Shown: positions 16,559-25,093 of the stretch, piece by piece | Layout: each line of letters opens with the position of its first letter | How positions within the stretch are numbered: position 1 is the stretch's first letter | Source of the DNA: Gudongella sp049310905 | GTDB taxonomy: Bacteria; Bacillota; Clostridia; Tissierellales; Tissierellaceae | Length of the DNA: 64,000 bases | Assembly (NCBI RefSeq): GCF_049310905.1 | Contig: NZ_JBMEMN010000005.1 | Location: 1 to 64,000, forward strand | Direction of reading: 5' to 3' | Notes under the pieces: generated by a model | The model's input: the letters and a program-made list of their open reading frames with translations, nothing else | Databases searched by the model: none | What the model was told of the DNA's origin: nothing | Position numbers and translations under genes: made by a program

Positions 16559-17263
16559 ATGTCTACACCTCACATTGGTGCAAAAAAAGGAGAAATAGCG
16601 GAAACCATATTACTACCGGGAGATCCACTGAGAGCAAAGTTTATTGCAGAAACTTTTCTTGAGGATCCAATTCAGTTTAACGGTGTTAGAAATATGTTCG
16701 GATACACAGGAACATACAAGGGAAAGAAAATATCAGTAATGGGAACAGGAATGGGGGTTCCTTCAATTGGAATCTATTCCTATGAATTGATTCATTTCTA
16801 TGGAGTCAAGAATCTTATAAGGGTTGGCTCATGTGGAGCGTATCAAAAGAATCTGAAACTCTATGATGTAATTTTCGGTATGGGAGCCAGCACAAATTCA
16901 AGCTATGCAGAGCAGTACAAACTGCCAGGTACTTACTCAGCTATAGCATCATGGGACTTGCTTAAGAAGGCTACAGATATAGCAGATGAAAAAGGAATAC
17001 CTTATCATGTTGGAAACATTCTAACCAGTGATGTATTCTACACTGTTGACGATGAGGCTGGAAGCAAGTGGATTGACATGAATATACTCGCTGTTGAAAT
17101 GGAAGCTTATGCATTATATAGCAATGCCGCTTATGCAGGCGTAAACGCACTTGCGATTCTTACAGTTAGCGACTCCATAGTTAACAAGGAAGAGACTACA
17201 CCAGAGGAAAGAGAAAAGAGTTTTACCCAAATGATGGAAATTGCACTGGAACTAGCAGAATAA
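16559..17263 (+). CDS. deoD: Purine-nucleoside phosphorylase, DeoD type
   Basis: DeoD phosphorolyses purine ribo- and deoxyribonucleosides to the base and (deoxy)ribose 1-phosphate in the cytoplasm. The 234-residue length fits the hexameric DeoD class. Motifs include LLPGDPLRAKFIAETFL near residues 18-34, the phosphate-binding GSCGAY near 88-93, and the substrate-binding VEMEAYALY near 177-185. The conserved catalytic aspartate appears as VSDSI near residues 202-206. AAGGAGTG precedes the ATG at 16559; the frame is open 28 codons further up but this matches the family start. The nucleoside hydrolase downstream points to a salvage role. Confidence 0.93.
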   Translation: MSTPHIGAKKGEIAETILLPGDPLRAKFIAETFLEDPIQFNGVRNMFGYTGTYKGKKISVMGTGMGVPSIGIYSYELIHFYGVKNLIRVGSCGAYQKNLKLYDVIFGMGASTNSSYAEQYKLPGTYSAIASWDLLKKATDIADEKGIPYHVGNILTSDVFYTVDDEAGSKWIDMNILAVEMEAYALYSNAAYAGVNALAILTVSDSIVNKEETTPEEREKSFTQMMEIALELAE

Positions 17264-17280
17264 GACAATTATAAACATAA

Positions 17281-17313
17281 TGGACCTTCCAGCTGGAGGG
17301 TCCTGTATTTTTC
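17281..17313 (+). terminator. Terminator after deoD
   Basis: GGACCTTCCAG pairs with CTGGAGGGTCC (one G-U pair) and a T-rich stretch follows. It lies between deoD and the nucleoside hydrolase, so it may only partly separate their expression. Confidence 0.65.
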
Positions 17314-17327
17314 AAGGGAGGTTCGGA

Positions 17328-18278
17328 ATGGAAAAGAGAAATGTATTGATTGATTGTGATCCTGGAGTAGATGATGTTATGGCACTTCTTTTGGCCTTGG
17401 CTAACCAGGACAAGCTAAATATTCTAGGAGTGACAACTGTATCTGGAAATCAGACATTGGCAAAGGTGACAAAAAACATAAGAAAACTTTGGACATTTCT
17501 ACGAGCCGAAATACCAACAGCCTGTGGTGCATCAAAACCAATAATCAAGGAACCTCTTCATGGAGGAGAAATACACGGTGAAAGTGGTATGGATGGCTGG
17601 GATTTTCCTGAGCCTGTATTCCAGTTGGAATCTGACAATGGGATAGTTTTCCTAAAAGACAAGATTATGGAGTCAAAGGGTAAGGTGACCCTTGTTCCAA
17701 CTGGTCCATTAACAAATATTGGGTTGTTGTTTTCGGTATTTCCTGAAACCAAGGAGAAAATTGAACTGATTTCCCTAATGGGTGGTTCGATCTTCTCAGG
17801 CAACAGAACTCCTTTTGCTGAGTTTAACATCTATGCAGATCCTGAGGCAGCCAAAATCGTTTTTGATTCAGGGATTCCGATTGTAATGAGTGGTCTTGAA
17901 GTTACAAACAAGGCTACAATAGATGATGAGGAAATTGACGAGCTCTTGGCTTCAGGAGGGATAGTCTCGAAAATGAGTGGATCACTCTTGAATTCGTATA
18001 CGAATTTTCATAGGAGCAAAGGATTTCATGCTTATCCCTTGCATGATGTTGTCAGCATTATGTATCTGATAAAACCCGAGATCTTTGAAGGCAGGGATTA
18101 TCGAATTGAGATTGATACTTCAATGGGAGTTTACAGAGGAAGAACTGCAGCAGATACAGGAGAGTTGATGAAACACGATCCTTCCAATGCATTTGTACTT
18201 ATGGAAGTGGACAGAGAAGAATTTATGAAGACATTCTTCCATGCTCTGAAAGAGTTGGATAAGTCAATGAAACAGTGA
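17328..18278 (+). CDS. Inosine-uridine-preferring nucleoside hydrolase family protein
   Basis: The protein hydrolyses nucleosides to base and ribose. The 316-residue length is normal and the N-terminal calcium-binding signature DCDPGVDDVMALLLAL is at residues 9-24. GPLTNIGLL near residue 127 and the EFNIYADPEAAKIVF segment near 165-179 are also typical of the IunH family. The ATG at 17328 has GGGAGG upstream. It follows deoD, so the two provide phosphorolytic and hydrolytic nucleoside breakdown. The exact base preference cannot be told. Confidence 0.9.
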   Translation: MEKRNVLIDCDPGVDDVMALLLALANQDKLNILGVTTVSGNQTLAKVTKNIRKLWTFLRAEIPTACGASKPIIKEPLHGGEIHGESGMDGWDFPEPVFQLESDNGIVFLKDKIMESKGKVTLVPTGPLTNIGLLFSVFPETKEKIELISLMGGSIFSGNRTPFAEFNIYADPEAAKIVFDSGIPIVMSGLEVTNKATIDDEEIDELLASGGIVSKMSGSLLNSYTNFHRSKGFHAYPLHDVVSIMYLIKPEIFEGRDYRIEIDTSMGVYRGRTAADTGELMKHDPSNAFVLMEVDREEFMKTFFHALKELDKSMKQ

Positions 18279-18279
18279 G

Positions 18280-18342
18280 CAATGAAAAATGAACATTGAA
18301 CAATGAAAAATGAACATTGAACAATGAAAAATGAACTATGAA
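18280..18342. repeat. Three tandem 21-bp repeats
   Basis: The unit ATTGAACAATGAAAAATGAAC is repeated about three times directly after the nucleoside hydrolase stop. Related words in inverse orientation (ATTGTTCACTATTCGCTGTTCATTATT, split here as GTTCACTATTCG and CTGTTCATTATT) occur at 18518-18544, so the tandem block may belong to the repeat element that fills this gap. Confidence 0.7.
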
Positions 18343-18381
18343 AGGTCATTCCGACCGTAGCAGAGGGTTCTTTCAATCAAC

Positions 18382-18570
18382 TAATATCTAAGAGTTAAGA
18401 GTCAAAAAATGAAGAGATGAAAAAGGGTCCAAGACTACTTGTTATGCTCAGAATCTAATTGCCTACCTGAGTGCAACGAAGAATCTTGGACCCTTTTAGT
18501 GTCTCAAAATTATTTAATTGTTCACTATTCGCTGTTCATTATTTTCTTGCTTCTTACTTCTTAGATATTA
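18382..18570. repeat. MITE-like intergenic element with terminal inverted repeats
   Basis: TAATATCTAAGA at 18382-18393 is matched inversely by TCTTAGATATTA at 18559-18570, with weaker pairing further in. Inside, 18421-18497 is a large imperfect hairpin with arms AAAAGGGTCC.AAGA and TCTTGGACCCTTTT and inner words TGCTCAGA and CTGAG. A close copy of the hairpin is at 33475-33551, again followed by TCTTAGATATTA (33579-33590). No coding sequence is seen in the gap 18279-18579. The size, the inverted ends and the second copy suggest a small non-autonomous element or REP-like repeat. Confidence 0.6.
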
Positions 18571-18579
18571 CCTTGTTTT

Positions 18580-19182
18580 TTAATGATGACTTCTGTCATA
18601 CAAGTTCTCATAATAATTCTCTACCTTGATTAATTCTTCAATATCATTCTTTAGGGAATTCTTAAGCTCATCATCCTTTATAAGATGTAGACTTGCTTTT
18701 ATACTTCTCACTGCGCCATCTATTCCAACCTGTGCCAATGATAATCCCACTTCAAGGTCTGCAGCTGCACTTGAGCTGGAATTGCTTCTTAGTATAAGGC
18801 CTATCTTGTGGACCCTCTTGCACAAGTAGCCATTGTTTTTGGCTATTTCTGCGGCCTTTTCTCCTGATTCCTCAATCATATGAATACGATCATCCTTTTC
18901 CTCTTCGGTATTTTTTGGTAGCTTGAATGCATCACATACACTGGCGTACGCTTTCACATCCTCCTGTGTGCCTCGAAGAAGTCTGAAGCTTATCCCGTCC
19001 AGTTCTTCAGCCAGCTTGATGTACTGATGATCATCAAGTCCGTATTCACCCATTAGGGAAAGTCTTGCAACCATGCCCAAGAGTCCGCACGCCATGGCTC
19101 CGGCCAAGGCGGATGCAGCATCTCCACCAACTGTTGTATCCTTTGAATCGAGTATCTTGTCTAGTATCGCTGTGTAGCTCAT
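18580..19182 (-). CDS. Cyclodeaminase/cyclohydrolase family protein (FchA-like)
   Basis: A 200-residue protein of the formiminotetrahydrofolate cyclodeaminase / methenyltetrahydrofolate cyclohydrolase (FTCD_C, FchA) family. The glycine- and alanine-rich GGDAASALAGAMACGLLGMV segment near residues 20-39 and the C-terminal SNSSSSAAADLEVG near 133-146 are typical. The family acts on one-carbon groups of tetrahydrofolate in histidine/purine or glycine fermentation. The start at 19182 has TGGAGGTG upstream; an open frame continues 13 codons further. It is alone here, so which activity it has cannot be decided. Confidence 0.82.
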   Translation of the reverse strand: MSYTAILDKILDSKDTTVGGDAASALAGAMACGLLGMVARLSLMGEYGLDDHQYIKLAEELDGISFRLLRGTQEDVKAYASVCDAFKLPKNTEEEKDDRIHMIEESGEKAAEIAKNNGYLCKRVHKIGLILRSNSSSSAAADLEVGLSLAQVGIDGAVRSIKASLHLIKDDELKNSLKNDIEELIKVENYYENLYDRSHH

Positions 19183-19394
19183 AAAGCACCTCCATTTCCA
19201 AATTAGCATAAAGACAAACACAAATAGTTATGGTATTATTAGTCCTGATCATATTTTATCATATGTAAAGAAATAATTCATATCCTCTTTAATTCAGCGT
19301 ATGTAATCCTTCTGAGAGTTGTTACAAAAACTTACCTTTTTTTCTACAAAACCCATCTTGTAATTTAATAGAAATTGTGGTAGATTTTATATAT

Positions 19395-19434
19395 GTTGTA
19401 TATGACATACAACTCATACACAATATATAGTTGT
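19395..19434 (+). promoter_or_regulatory. Putative NrdR box region upstream of nrdJ
   Basis: ACACAATATATAGTTGT at 19418-19434 closely matches the NrdR box consensus acaCwAtATaTwGtgt. A 7-bp inverted repeat GTTGTAT/ATACAAC at 19395-19413 and a weaker TATATATGTTGT ending at 19399 could form the partner box. NrdR represses ribonucleotide reductase genes when dATP is high. Confidence 0.6.
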
Positions 19435-19473
19435 TTGACTAAATGTAACAAGTATTAAAAAGGGGGCAGGGGC

Positions 19474-21603
19474 ATGTTGAAAGTTGAGAAGCGGAACGGA
19501 CAGGTTGTGGATTTTGAGGCTGAAAAAATCTCAATAGCTGTGAAAAAAGCCATGAATGAAACTGAAAAGGGAATCGACGAGGAGTTGGCAAAATCCATCG
19601 GAGAAAATGCAGTAGACGCTTTCAGTGGCAAGGAATCAGTAAATATAGAGGAAATTCAAGACTACGTCGAGGTCGAATTGATGAAAAGCAGACCTGAGGT
19701 AGCAAGAAAGTATATCATCTATCGTGAGGAGAGAGCCAGACTTCGTGAGCAAGGCTGGAACATGACAGATCTTCAAAGAGATATTTACGAAAAGAAATAC
19801 AGATATGATGCAGAAACTTTTGATGATTTCCTGACAAGAGTCAGTGGAGATAACCATCCCGTAAAAAAAGCCATCAAGGACAAGAAGTTTATGCCAGCAG
19901 GCAGAATTCTTGCTGGACGTGGGTTGGATAAGCTTGGAAGAAAAATAACCTTGAGTAATTGCTATGTTATGCCAAAGGTTGAAGACAATATAGAATCAAT
20001 ATTTGATACAGCAAAATATCTTGCAAGAACATACTCCTATGGTGGAGGAGTTGGACTGACTCTATCAAAGCTTAGACCAAAGGGTTCGAAGGTAAACAAT
20101 GCTGCAAGCACAACAACAGGTGCGGTAAGCTTTATGGACTTATATTCAATGGTTACAGGACTTATTGGCATGAGGGGACGACGAGGGGCGCTAATGCTCA
20201 ATCTTGATTGCAATCATCCCGATATTGAAGATTTTATAAATGTTAAAAACGATCTTGACAAGGTTACCTATGCCAATATTTCAGTAAACGTTGATGATGA
20301 ATTTATGAAAGCTGTAAAAGATGACACGGACTATGAGCTGTACTTTAAGGTTGAGTCAACTGATGAAGAAATCAGTAAGGTAATAAGGGCAAGAGATCTA
20401 TACAAGAAACTTGCCATCAACAACTGGAACATGGCGGAGCCGGGAATTCTATACAAGGGAAGAATCGATTCATGGCATCTGATGAGTCATGATCCGACAT
20501 TTGAATTTGCAGGTGTGAACCCATGTGCTGAGGAAACACTTCCTGCCTTTGGAAGCTGCAATCTATCTTCCATAAATCTTAGCGAGTATGTAAAACATCC
20601 ATTTACAAAATACGCAAGATTTGAATTCGAGAAATTCGGAGAGATGGTAAGAAACGGCGTCATCTATCTAAATGAAGTACTTGATGAAAACATGAATCTT
20701 CATCCATTGGAGCAACAAAGAGAAATGTCCAGGGACTTAAGACAAATTGGTCTTGGAATTATGGGACTTGCAGATATGTTTATCAAAATGGGAGTAAGCT
20801 ATGGAAGCAGTGAATCAATTTCCCTGATCCATCAGATCGGAAGGATAATGGTAAATGAAGCATTAAGACAATCAGCCCTGTTGGCCGAAAAGGATGGTCC
20901 TTTCCCTAGATTTAATCTGGAGGCAGTATTGGAGTCACCATTCCTTCAGGAAAACGCAGACGATGAAATAAAGGAACTGATAAAGGAATACGGACTTAGA
21001 AATTCCCAGCTTCTAACAATACCTCCAACAGGAAGCATTGCAACCCTGGTTGGATGCAGCAATGGAGTTGAACCAATCTTCCAGGTATCCTATACCAGAA
21101 AGTCAGAGTCGCTTCACCATGAGGACACATATTACAAGGTATTCACTCCAATAGTCAAGGAATATATGGAGGAAAACAATCTTTCATACGAAGAAGAACT
21201 TCCTGATTTTTTTGTGACCACATCAAGCCTTGATTACAAGGAAAGAATTGAAGTTCAGGCAACTTGGCAGCAGTATATTGATGCAAGTATTTCATCAACT
21301 GTAAATGTACCAAACGAGTTTACTGTGGAGCAGGTAGAGGAACTGTATCTTCATGCATGGGAGAGAGGACTTAAAGGTATTACAATCTACAGAGATGGTT
21401 GTGCCAGAAGTGGAATTCTTATAACAAACAATAATAAGAGCCATATTGACAAGATTGAAGCACTACAGGAAGAGATAATGAAACTCGCCGAGGTTCAGTT
21501 AAAAGAAGATCCAGACACATGTCCAATGTGCGGAGGAAAGCTGAATCACGCTGGAGGATGTTCTGAGTGTCAGGACTGCGGATACAGCCCCTGTTCAATT
21601 TAA
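19474..21603 (+). CDS. nrdJ: Adenosylcobalamin-dependent ribonucleoside-diphosphate reductase (class II)
   Basis: NrdJ reduces ribonucleotides to deoxyribonucleotides using a radical generated from coenzyme B12. The 709-residue protein has an N-terminal ATP-cone (about 1-90), the catalytic barrel with C163 in LSNCYVMP and the active-site NPCAEETLP (N349, C351, E353), and a C-terminal cysteine-rich tail C683-C707 (CPMCGG, CSECQDCG, SPC) resembling a zinc ribbon plus redox-active cysteines. No small subunit gene follows, which supports class II. AGGGGG lies upstream of the ATG, and a NrdR-type box precedes the gene. A strong terminator follows, so it is monocistronic. Confidence 0.93.
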   Translation: MLKVEKRNGQVVDFEAEKISIAVKKAMNETEKGIDEELAKSIGENAVDAFSGKESVNIEEIQDYVEVELMKSRPEVARKYIIYREERARLREQGWNMTDLQRDIYEKKYRYDAETFDDFLTRVSGDNHPVKKAIKDKKFMPAGRILAGRGLDKLGRKITLSNCYVMPKVEDNIESIFDTAKYLARTYSYGGGVGLTLSKLRPKGSKVNNAASTTTGAVSFMDLYSMVTGLIGMRGRRGALMLNLDCNHPDIEDFINVKNDLDKVTYANISVNVDDEFMKAVKDDTDYELYFKVESTDEEISKVIRARDLYKKLAINNWNMAEPGILYKGRIDSWHLMSHDPTFEFAGVNPCAEETLPAFGSCNLSSINLSEYVKHPFTKYARFEFEKFGEMVRNGVIYLNEVLDENMNLHPLEQQREMSRDLRQIGLGIMGLADMFIKMGVSYGSSESISLIHQIGRIMVNEALRQSALLAEKDGPFPRFNLEAVLESPFLQENADDEIKELIKEYGLRNSQLLTIPPTGSIATLVGCSNGVEPIFQVSYTRKSESLHHEDTYYKVFTPIVKEYMEENNLSYEEELPDFFVTTSSLDYKERIEVQATWQQYIDASISSTVNVPNEFTVEQVEELYLHAWERGLKGITIYRDGCARSGILITNNNKSHIDKIEALQEEIMKLAEVQLKEDPDTCPMCGGKLNHAGGCSECQDCGYSPCSI

Positions 21604-21623
21604 TAGTATGAAAATGTAATAGT

Positions 21624-21669
21624 GCATATTGGTGTATTAAGGATTACACCAATATGCTTTTTCTTTTTT
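21624..21669 (+). terminator. Terminator after nrdJ
   Basis: GCATATTGGTGTA (21624-21636) pairs with TACACCAATATGC (21645-21657), followed by a T-rich run. Strong rho-independent terminator. Confidence 0.92.
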
Positions 21670-21725
21670 CATACAAAAACCATGAATAATTATTAAAATA
21701 TAAAAATATTAGGGTATATATAGCA

Positions 21726-21754
21726 CTATAATGATGTGTGCAATCCCTTGCACA
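21726..21754 (+). promoter_or_regulatory. Possible second opp promoter element with operator-like palindrome
   Basis: TATAAT at 21726-21731 is followed by the inverted repeat TGTGCAA(TCCC)TTGCACA at 21737-21754, about where a transcript would start. No good -35 box is visible. It lies 190 bases upstream of oppB. Confidence 0.3.
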
Positions 21755-21826
21755 AGTATTAAAAATGTTTGTATCATCAAATATTTTATAATGAAACATC
21801 GCATCGAAGCACTACCATTGCAATAG

Positions 21827-21840
21827 TGAAAAGCGCTTTC
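21827..21840. promoter_or_regulatory. cre-like site in the opp leader
   Basis: TGAAAAGCGCTTTC contains the palindrome AAAGCGCTTT and resembles a CcpA cre site with one extra base. It is 28 bases upstream of the -35 box. Catabolite control of peptide uptake would make sense but is not proven. Confidence 0.3.
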
Positions 21841-21861
21841 CCACTAGGCTTGAGTTGAAAA

Positions 21862-21895
21862 AGTATTTTGAAAAATCATGGAAAGATGGTAGAAT
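21862..21895 (+). promoter_or_regulatory. oppBCDF promoter overlapping a CodY-like site
   Basis: TTGAAA (21868-21873) and TAGAAT (21890-21895) are separated by 16 bases. The 15 bases at 21862-21876 match 11 of 15 positions of the CodY consensus and cover the -35 box. CodY control of opp operons is known in Firmicutes; binding here is inference. Confidence 0.55.
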
Positions 21896-21943
21896 GGTGT
21901 ATAGTATTTGTAACGCAAGAATACATAGAAAGGAGTAAATAAT

Positions 21944-22870
21944 TTGAAATCTTATTACTTAAAACGCATTGTATCAATGTTGATAACTATTATTTTAATA
22001 ACCACATTGACCTTTACAATGATGCACTCAATACCAGGAGGTCCCTTTACACGGGAAAGACCTGTACCCGATGAAATCATGAGAGCATTGAATGCCAAGT
22101 ACAATCTGGATGATCCACTACCAATTCAGTATTTGAACTATATGAAAGGATTGGTTACTTTTGATCTTGGACCGTCATATTCAAAGATTGGTACATCAGT
22201 CAATGATCTAATAGAGTCAGGTTTTCCAGCATCGGCAAAAATTGGATTGATAGCATCTGCGCTAATAGTCGTCGTGGGAATACCACTGGGGGTTATCTCG
22301 GCACTTAAACAGAACAGTCCGCTGGACTATTTTGTAATGTTTCTTGCAACAATTGGAATTACAGTACCGAGTTTTGTAATAGCAACTGTTATAATATATT
22401 TCTTTGCAGGAAAGCTAGGGTGGATTCCAAGCTTCGGATTGGACACTCCTGCAAGCTACGTAGGTCCGGTAATAGCACTGGCAGGTTACTCATTGTCTTT
22501 TGTAACAAGACTTACAAGATCAAGCATGCTTGAGGTTTTGAGACAGGATTACATAACGACTGCAAGAGCAAACGGGTTGAAGGAATTCACAGTAATCATG
22601 AAGCATGCGGTGAGAAATGCACTTATCCCTGTAGTAACATATATTGGACCGATGATTGCAGCTATTCTTACAGGATCATTTGTAATTGAGAAGATATTTG
22701 CAATTCCTGGAATCGGAAGACACTTTGTAGAGAGTGTTTCTAACCGTGACTATACTACCATAATGGGTATCACAGTATTTTATGCTGTGTTCTACCTGGT
22801 AATGATATTCTTGGTGGATGTGGCTTATGCATTTATAGATCCACGTATCAAGCTGAAGGAGGATAAGTAG
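21944..22870 (+). CDS. oppB: Oligopeptide ABC transporter permease OppB
   Basis: One of two membrane subunits of a peptide importer. The 308-residue protein has an N-terminal membrane helix, an extracellular segment and five more helices. The ATPase-contact loop (EAA motif) reads TTARANGLKEFTVIMKHA near residues 206-223. The start is TTG at 21944 with AAAGGAG upstream; no ATG fits. It begins the cluster oppB-oppC-oppD-oppF-oppA, with gaps of 3 to 12 bases between the first four genes. Peptide rather than nickel specificity is judged from OppA and the whole gene set. Confidence 0.93.
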   Translation: MKSYYLKRIVSMLITIILITTLTFTMMHSIPGGPFTRERPVPDEIMRALNAKYNLDDPLPIQYLNYMKGLVTFDLGPSYSKIGTSVNDLIESGFPASAKIGLIASALIVVVGIPLGVISALKQNSPLDYFVMFLATIGITVPSFVIATVIIYFFAGKLGWIPSFGLDTPASYVGPVIALAGYSLSFVTRLTRSSMLEVLRQDYITTARANGLKEFTVIMKHAVRNALIPVVTYIGPMIAAILTGSFVIEKIFAIPGIGRHFVESVSNRDYTTIMGITVFYAVFYLVMIFLVDVAYAFIDPRIKLKEDK

Positions 22871-22873
22871 ACT

Positions 22874-24061
22874 ATGTCAAAGGATAAATTTGTTTTTATT
22901 GAACAGTCAGGAGAAGACACCGAAGCAATCAGACCCAGTCTAACTTATTGGCAGGATGCATGGAGAAGGCTTAAGAAAAACAAGCTGTCCATGGCGGGCA
23001 TTGTTGTTGTAATCCTAATAATATTATTCGGTACAGTAGGACCGAGCTTCACGGAATTTTCATATTCAGATCAAATAAATGAATATAAGAATCTACCACC
23101 TACACTTAAGATGTATGAACTTGACGGAAGATATTTCCACGTTTCAAACGACTATAATGTGTTTCTGGTTGCAGAAGATGGAACGCTGATTGAAAGGCTT
23201 AATCTCGATCCTTTAAAAAGAGATATGATCAACAAGGTATACACTTATGAATTAGGCCAAGAAGAAGTTATTCTTGATTTCTCATATAACCTTCTTCCAA
23301 ACAAGATGGGTTATGACTATGACTTTACTCTTGAGTTGGATGGAGAAGTTGCACAGTATCCAGCAATGACAAAATTGAACAAGTTGAACCCTTTCGGAAC
23401 GGATGCACTTGGAAGAGACCTTCTTACAAGAGTAATGTACGGAGCAAGGATTTCGCTTCTTGTTGCATTTGTTGCAACAATGGTAAACCTGTTTATCGGT
23501 GTTGTATACGGAAGCATCGCAGGATATGAAGGTGGAAGGGTAGACAACATAATGATGAGGATAGTAGACATCATCAACTCCATACCCCTTGTATTGTATG
23601 TAATCCTCTTGATGGTATGGTTTAGGGGTGGAGGACTTACAAACATAATAATCGCTCTGAGTAGTGTTTACTGGGTATCAATGGCAAGACTTGTAAGGGG
23701 ACAGATGCTGTCCTTGAAAGAACAGGAATTTGTACTTGCCGCAAGAGTAATGGGAGTGTCAAAATCAAAGATAATATTTAGACACCTTATACCAAATGCA
23801 ATGGGACCAATAATAGTTTCCATAGCCATGATGATCCCTTCAGCTGTATTTACTGAGTCATTCCTAAGCTTTATAGGACTTGGAGTATCAGCACCGATGG
23901 CATCGTGGGGTACGCTGGCAAACAATGCTTTATCAGGTCTTACAACATATCCGTACCAGTTGTTCTTCCCTGCATTGGCAATTGCATTTACAATGCTTGC
24001 ATTCAACTTTATCGGTGATGGACTGAGAGATGCGTTGGACCCAAGACTTAGAAAAGGATAG
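22874..24061 (+). CDS. oppC: Oligopeptide ABC transporter permease OppC with enlarged extracytoplasmic loop
   Basis: The second membrane subunit of the peptide importer. At 395 residues it is about 90 longer than a standard OppC. The extra length lies between the first helix (about 38-58) and the next motif, FGTDALGRDLLTRVMYGAR (about 174-192): residues 65-165 form a hydrophilic, partly repetitive insert that would face outside. The contact loop LAARVMGVSKSKIIFRHLIP is intact near residue 290. It follows oppB by three bases. Similar inserts are known in clostridial OppC proteins, but no function is assigned; contact with OppA is a guess. Confidence 0.92.
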   Translation: MSKDKFVFIEQSGEDTEAIRPSLTYWQDAWRRLKKNKLSMAGIVVVILIILFGTVGPSFTEFSYSDQINEYKNLPPTLKMYELDGRYFHVSNDYNVFLVAEDGTLIERLNLDPLKRDMINKVYTYELGQEEVILDFSYNLLPNKMGYDYDFTLELDGEVAQYPAMTKLNKLNPFGTDALGRDLLTRVMYGARISLLVAFVATMVNLFIGVVYGSIAGYEGGRVDNIMMRIVDIINSIPLVLYVILLMVWFRGGGLTNIIIALSSVYWVSMARLVRGQMLSLKEQEFVLAARVMGVSKSKIIFRHLIPNAMGPIIVSIAMMIPSAVFTESFLSFIGLGVSAPMASWGTLANNALSGLTTYPYQLFFPALAIAFTMLAFNFIGDGLRDALDPRLRKG

Positions 24062-24073
24062 GGAGATTGAGAT

Positions 24074-25093
24074 ATGGAAAATAATAAGGAATATATATTA
24101 GAGGTTAATGGATTAAAAACATCCTTTTACACCCACGGAGGAGAGGTGCAGGCTGTTCGTGGCATCGACTTTAAACTGAAAAAAGGAGATGTGCTGGGAA
24201 TAGTAGGAGAGTCGGGTAGTGGAAAAAGCGTTACTGCCCGTTCAATTATGAGACTGATTGAGCACCCAGGAGTGATTAAGGAAGGCAGCGTTATATTTGA
24301 CGGGGTAGACATCACTAAATTTAGCGATTCTAAGATGTCAAATATCAGAGGAAATGAAATGGCAATGATATTCCAGGATCCAATGACATCTTTGAATCCT
24401 GTCTTTAGAATTGAAAACCAGATGGTTGAGGTTATTCAGAGACACCAGAAATTAAGCAGAAAAGAAGCAAAAAAGAAGGCAGAAGAGATGCTTCATCTTG
24501 TTGGGATACCAGAGCCTTCAGAGAGAATCAGGTCATACCCACATGAGTTCTCAGGTGGTATGAGACAGAGGGTAATGATTGGAATGGCATTGTCATGCAA
24601 TCCAAAACTGCTGATTGCAGATGAGCCAACTACTGCGCTTGATGTTACGATTCAGGCACAGATACTTGATATAATGAAAGATATTTCAACAAAGCTGGAT
24701 ACTGCGATTATTCTTATCACGCATGACCTTGGTGTAATTGCAGAAACCTGCAAGGACCTTGTAGTTATGTATGGTGGAATGCCAATGGAAAAAGGAACAG
24801 TTGAGGATGTTTTTGAAAGCCCTCAGCATCCATACACAAGGGGACTGTTAAAGTCAGTTCCTAGAATGGATACAGAGGAAAAGGGCAGATTGAATCCAAT
24901 TGCCGGCTCACCACCGGACCTGTTGTCACCTCCAACGGGATGTCCATTCTCCCCTAGATGTCCAAATGCTATGCAGATTTGTACAGAAGTGATGGCTCCC
25001 ATGTTCAGCGTCGGGGAGAATCATACTTCAGCTTGCTGGTTAATGCACGAAGATGCACCAGAGGTTGAAGGTTATAGAAAGGGGGCTTTATAA
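24074..25093 (+). CDS. oppD: Oligopeptide ABC transporter ATP-binding protein OppD
   Basis: One of two ATPases that drive peptide import. Residues 45-52 are the Walker A motif GESGSGKS, the signature FSGGMRQRV is near 156-164, and Walker B LLIADEPTTALDV follows near 177-189. The C-terminal oligopeptide/dipeptide region has four cysteines (CPFSPRCPNAMQIC and a later ACW), which in relatives bind an Fe-S cluster. The 339-residue length is normal. The stop codon directly precedes the oppF start. Confidence 0.95.
   Translation: MENNKEYILEVNGLKTSFYTHGGEVQAVRGIDFKLKKGDVLGIVGESGSGKSVTARSIMRLIEHPGVIKEGSVIFDGVDITKFSDSKMSNIRGNEMAMIFQDPMTSLNPVFRIENQMVEVIQRHQKLSRKEAKKKAEEMLHLVGIPEPSERIRSYPHEFSGGMRQRVMIGMALSCNPKLLIADEPTTALDVTIQAQILDIMKDISTKLDTAIILITHDLGVIAETCKDLVVMYGGMPMEKGTVEDVFESPQHPYTRGLLKSVPRMDTEEKGRLNPIAGSPPDLLSPPTGCPFSPRCPNAMQICTEVMAPMFSVGENHTSACWLMHEDAPEVEGYRKGAL

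Noticed and set aside
18280..18342. Tandem 21-bp repeats as a small CRISPR array
   Set aside because: Units are directly adjacent with no unique spacers, and no cas gene is near.
18421..18497. The hairpin as an ordinary terminator of the nucleoside hydrolase gene
   Set aside because: It is long, imperfect, inside an element with inverted ends and present in a second copy; it may still stop transcription, but that is not its main identity.
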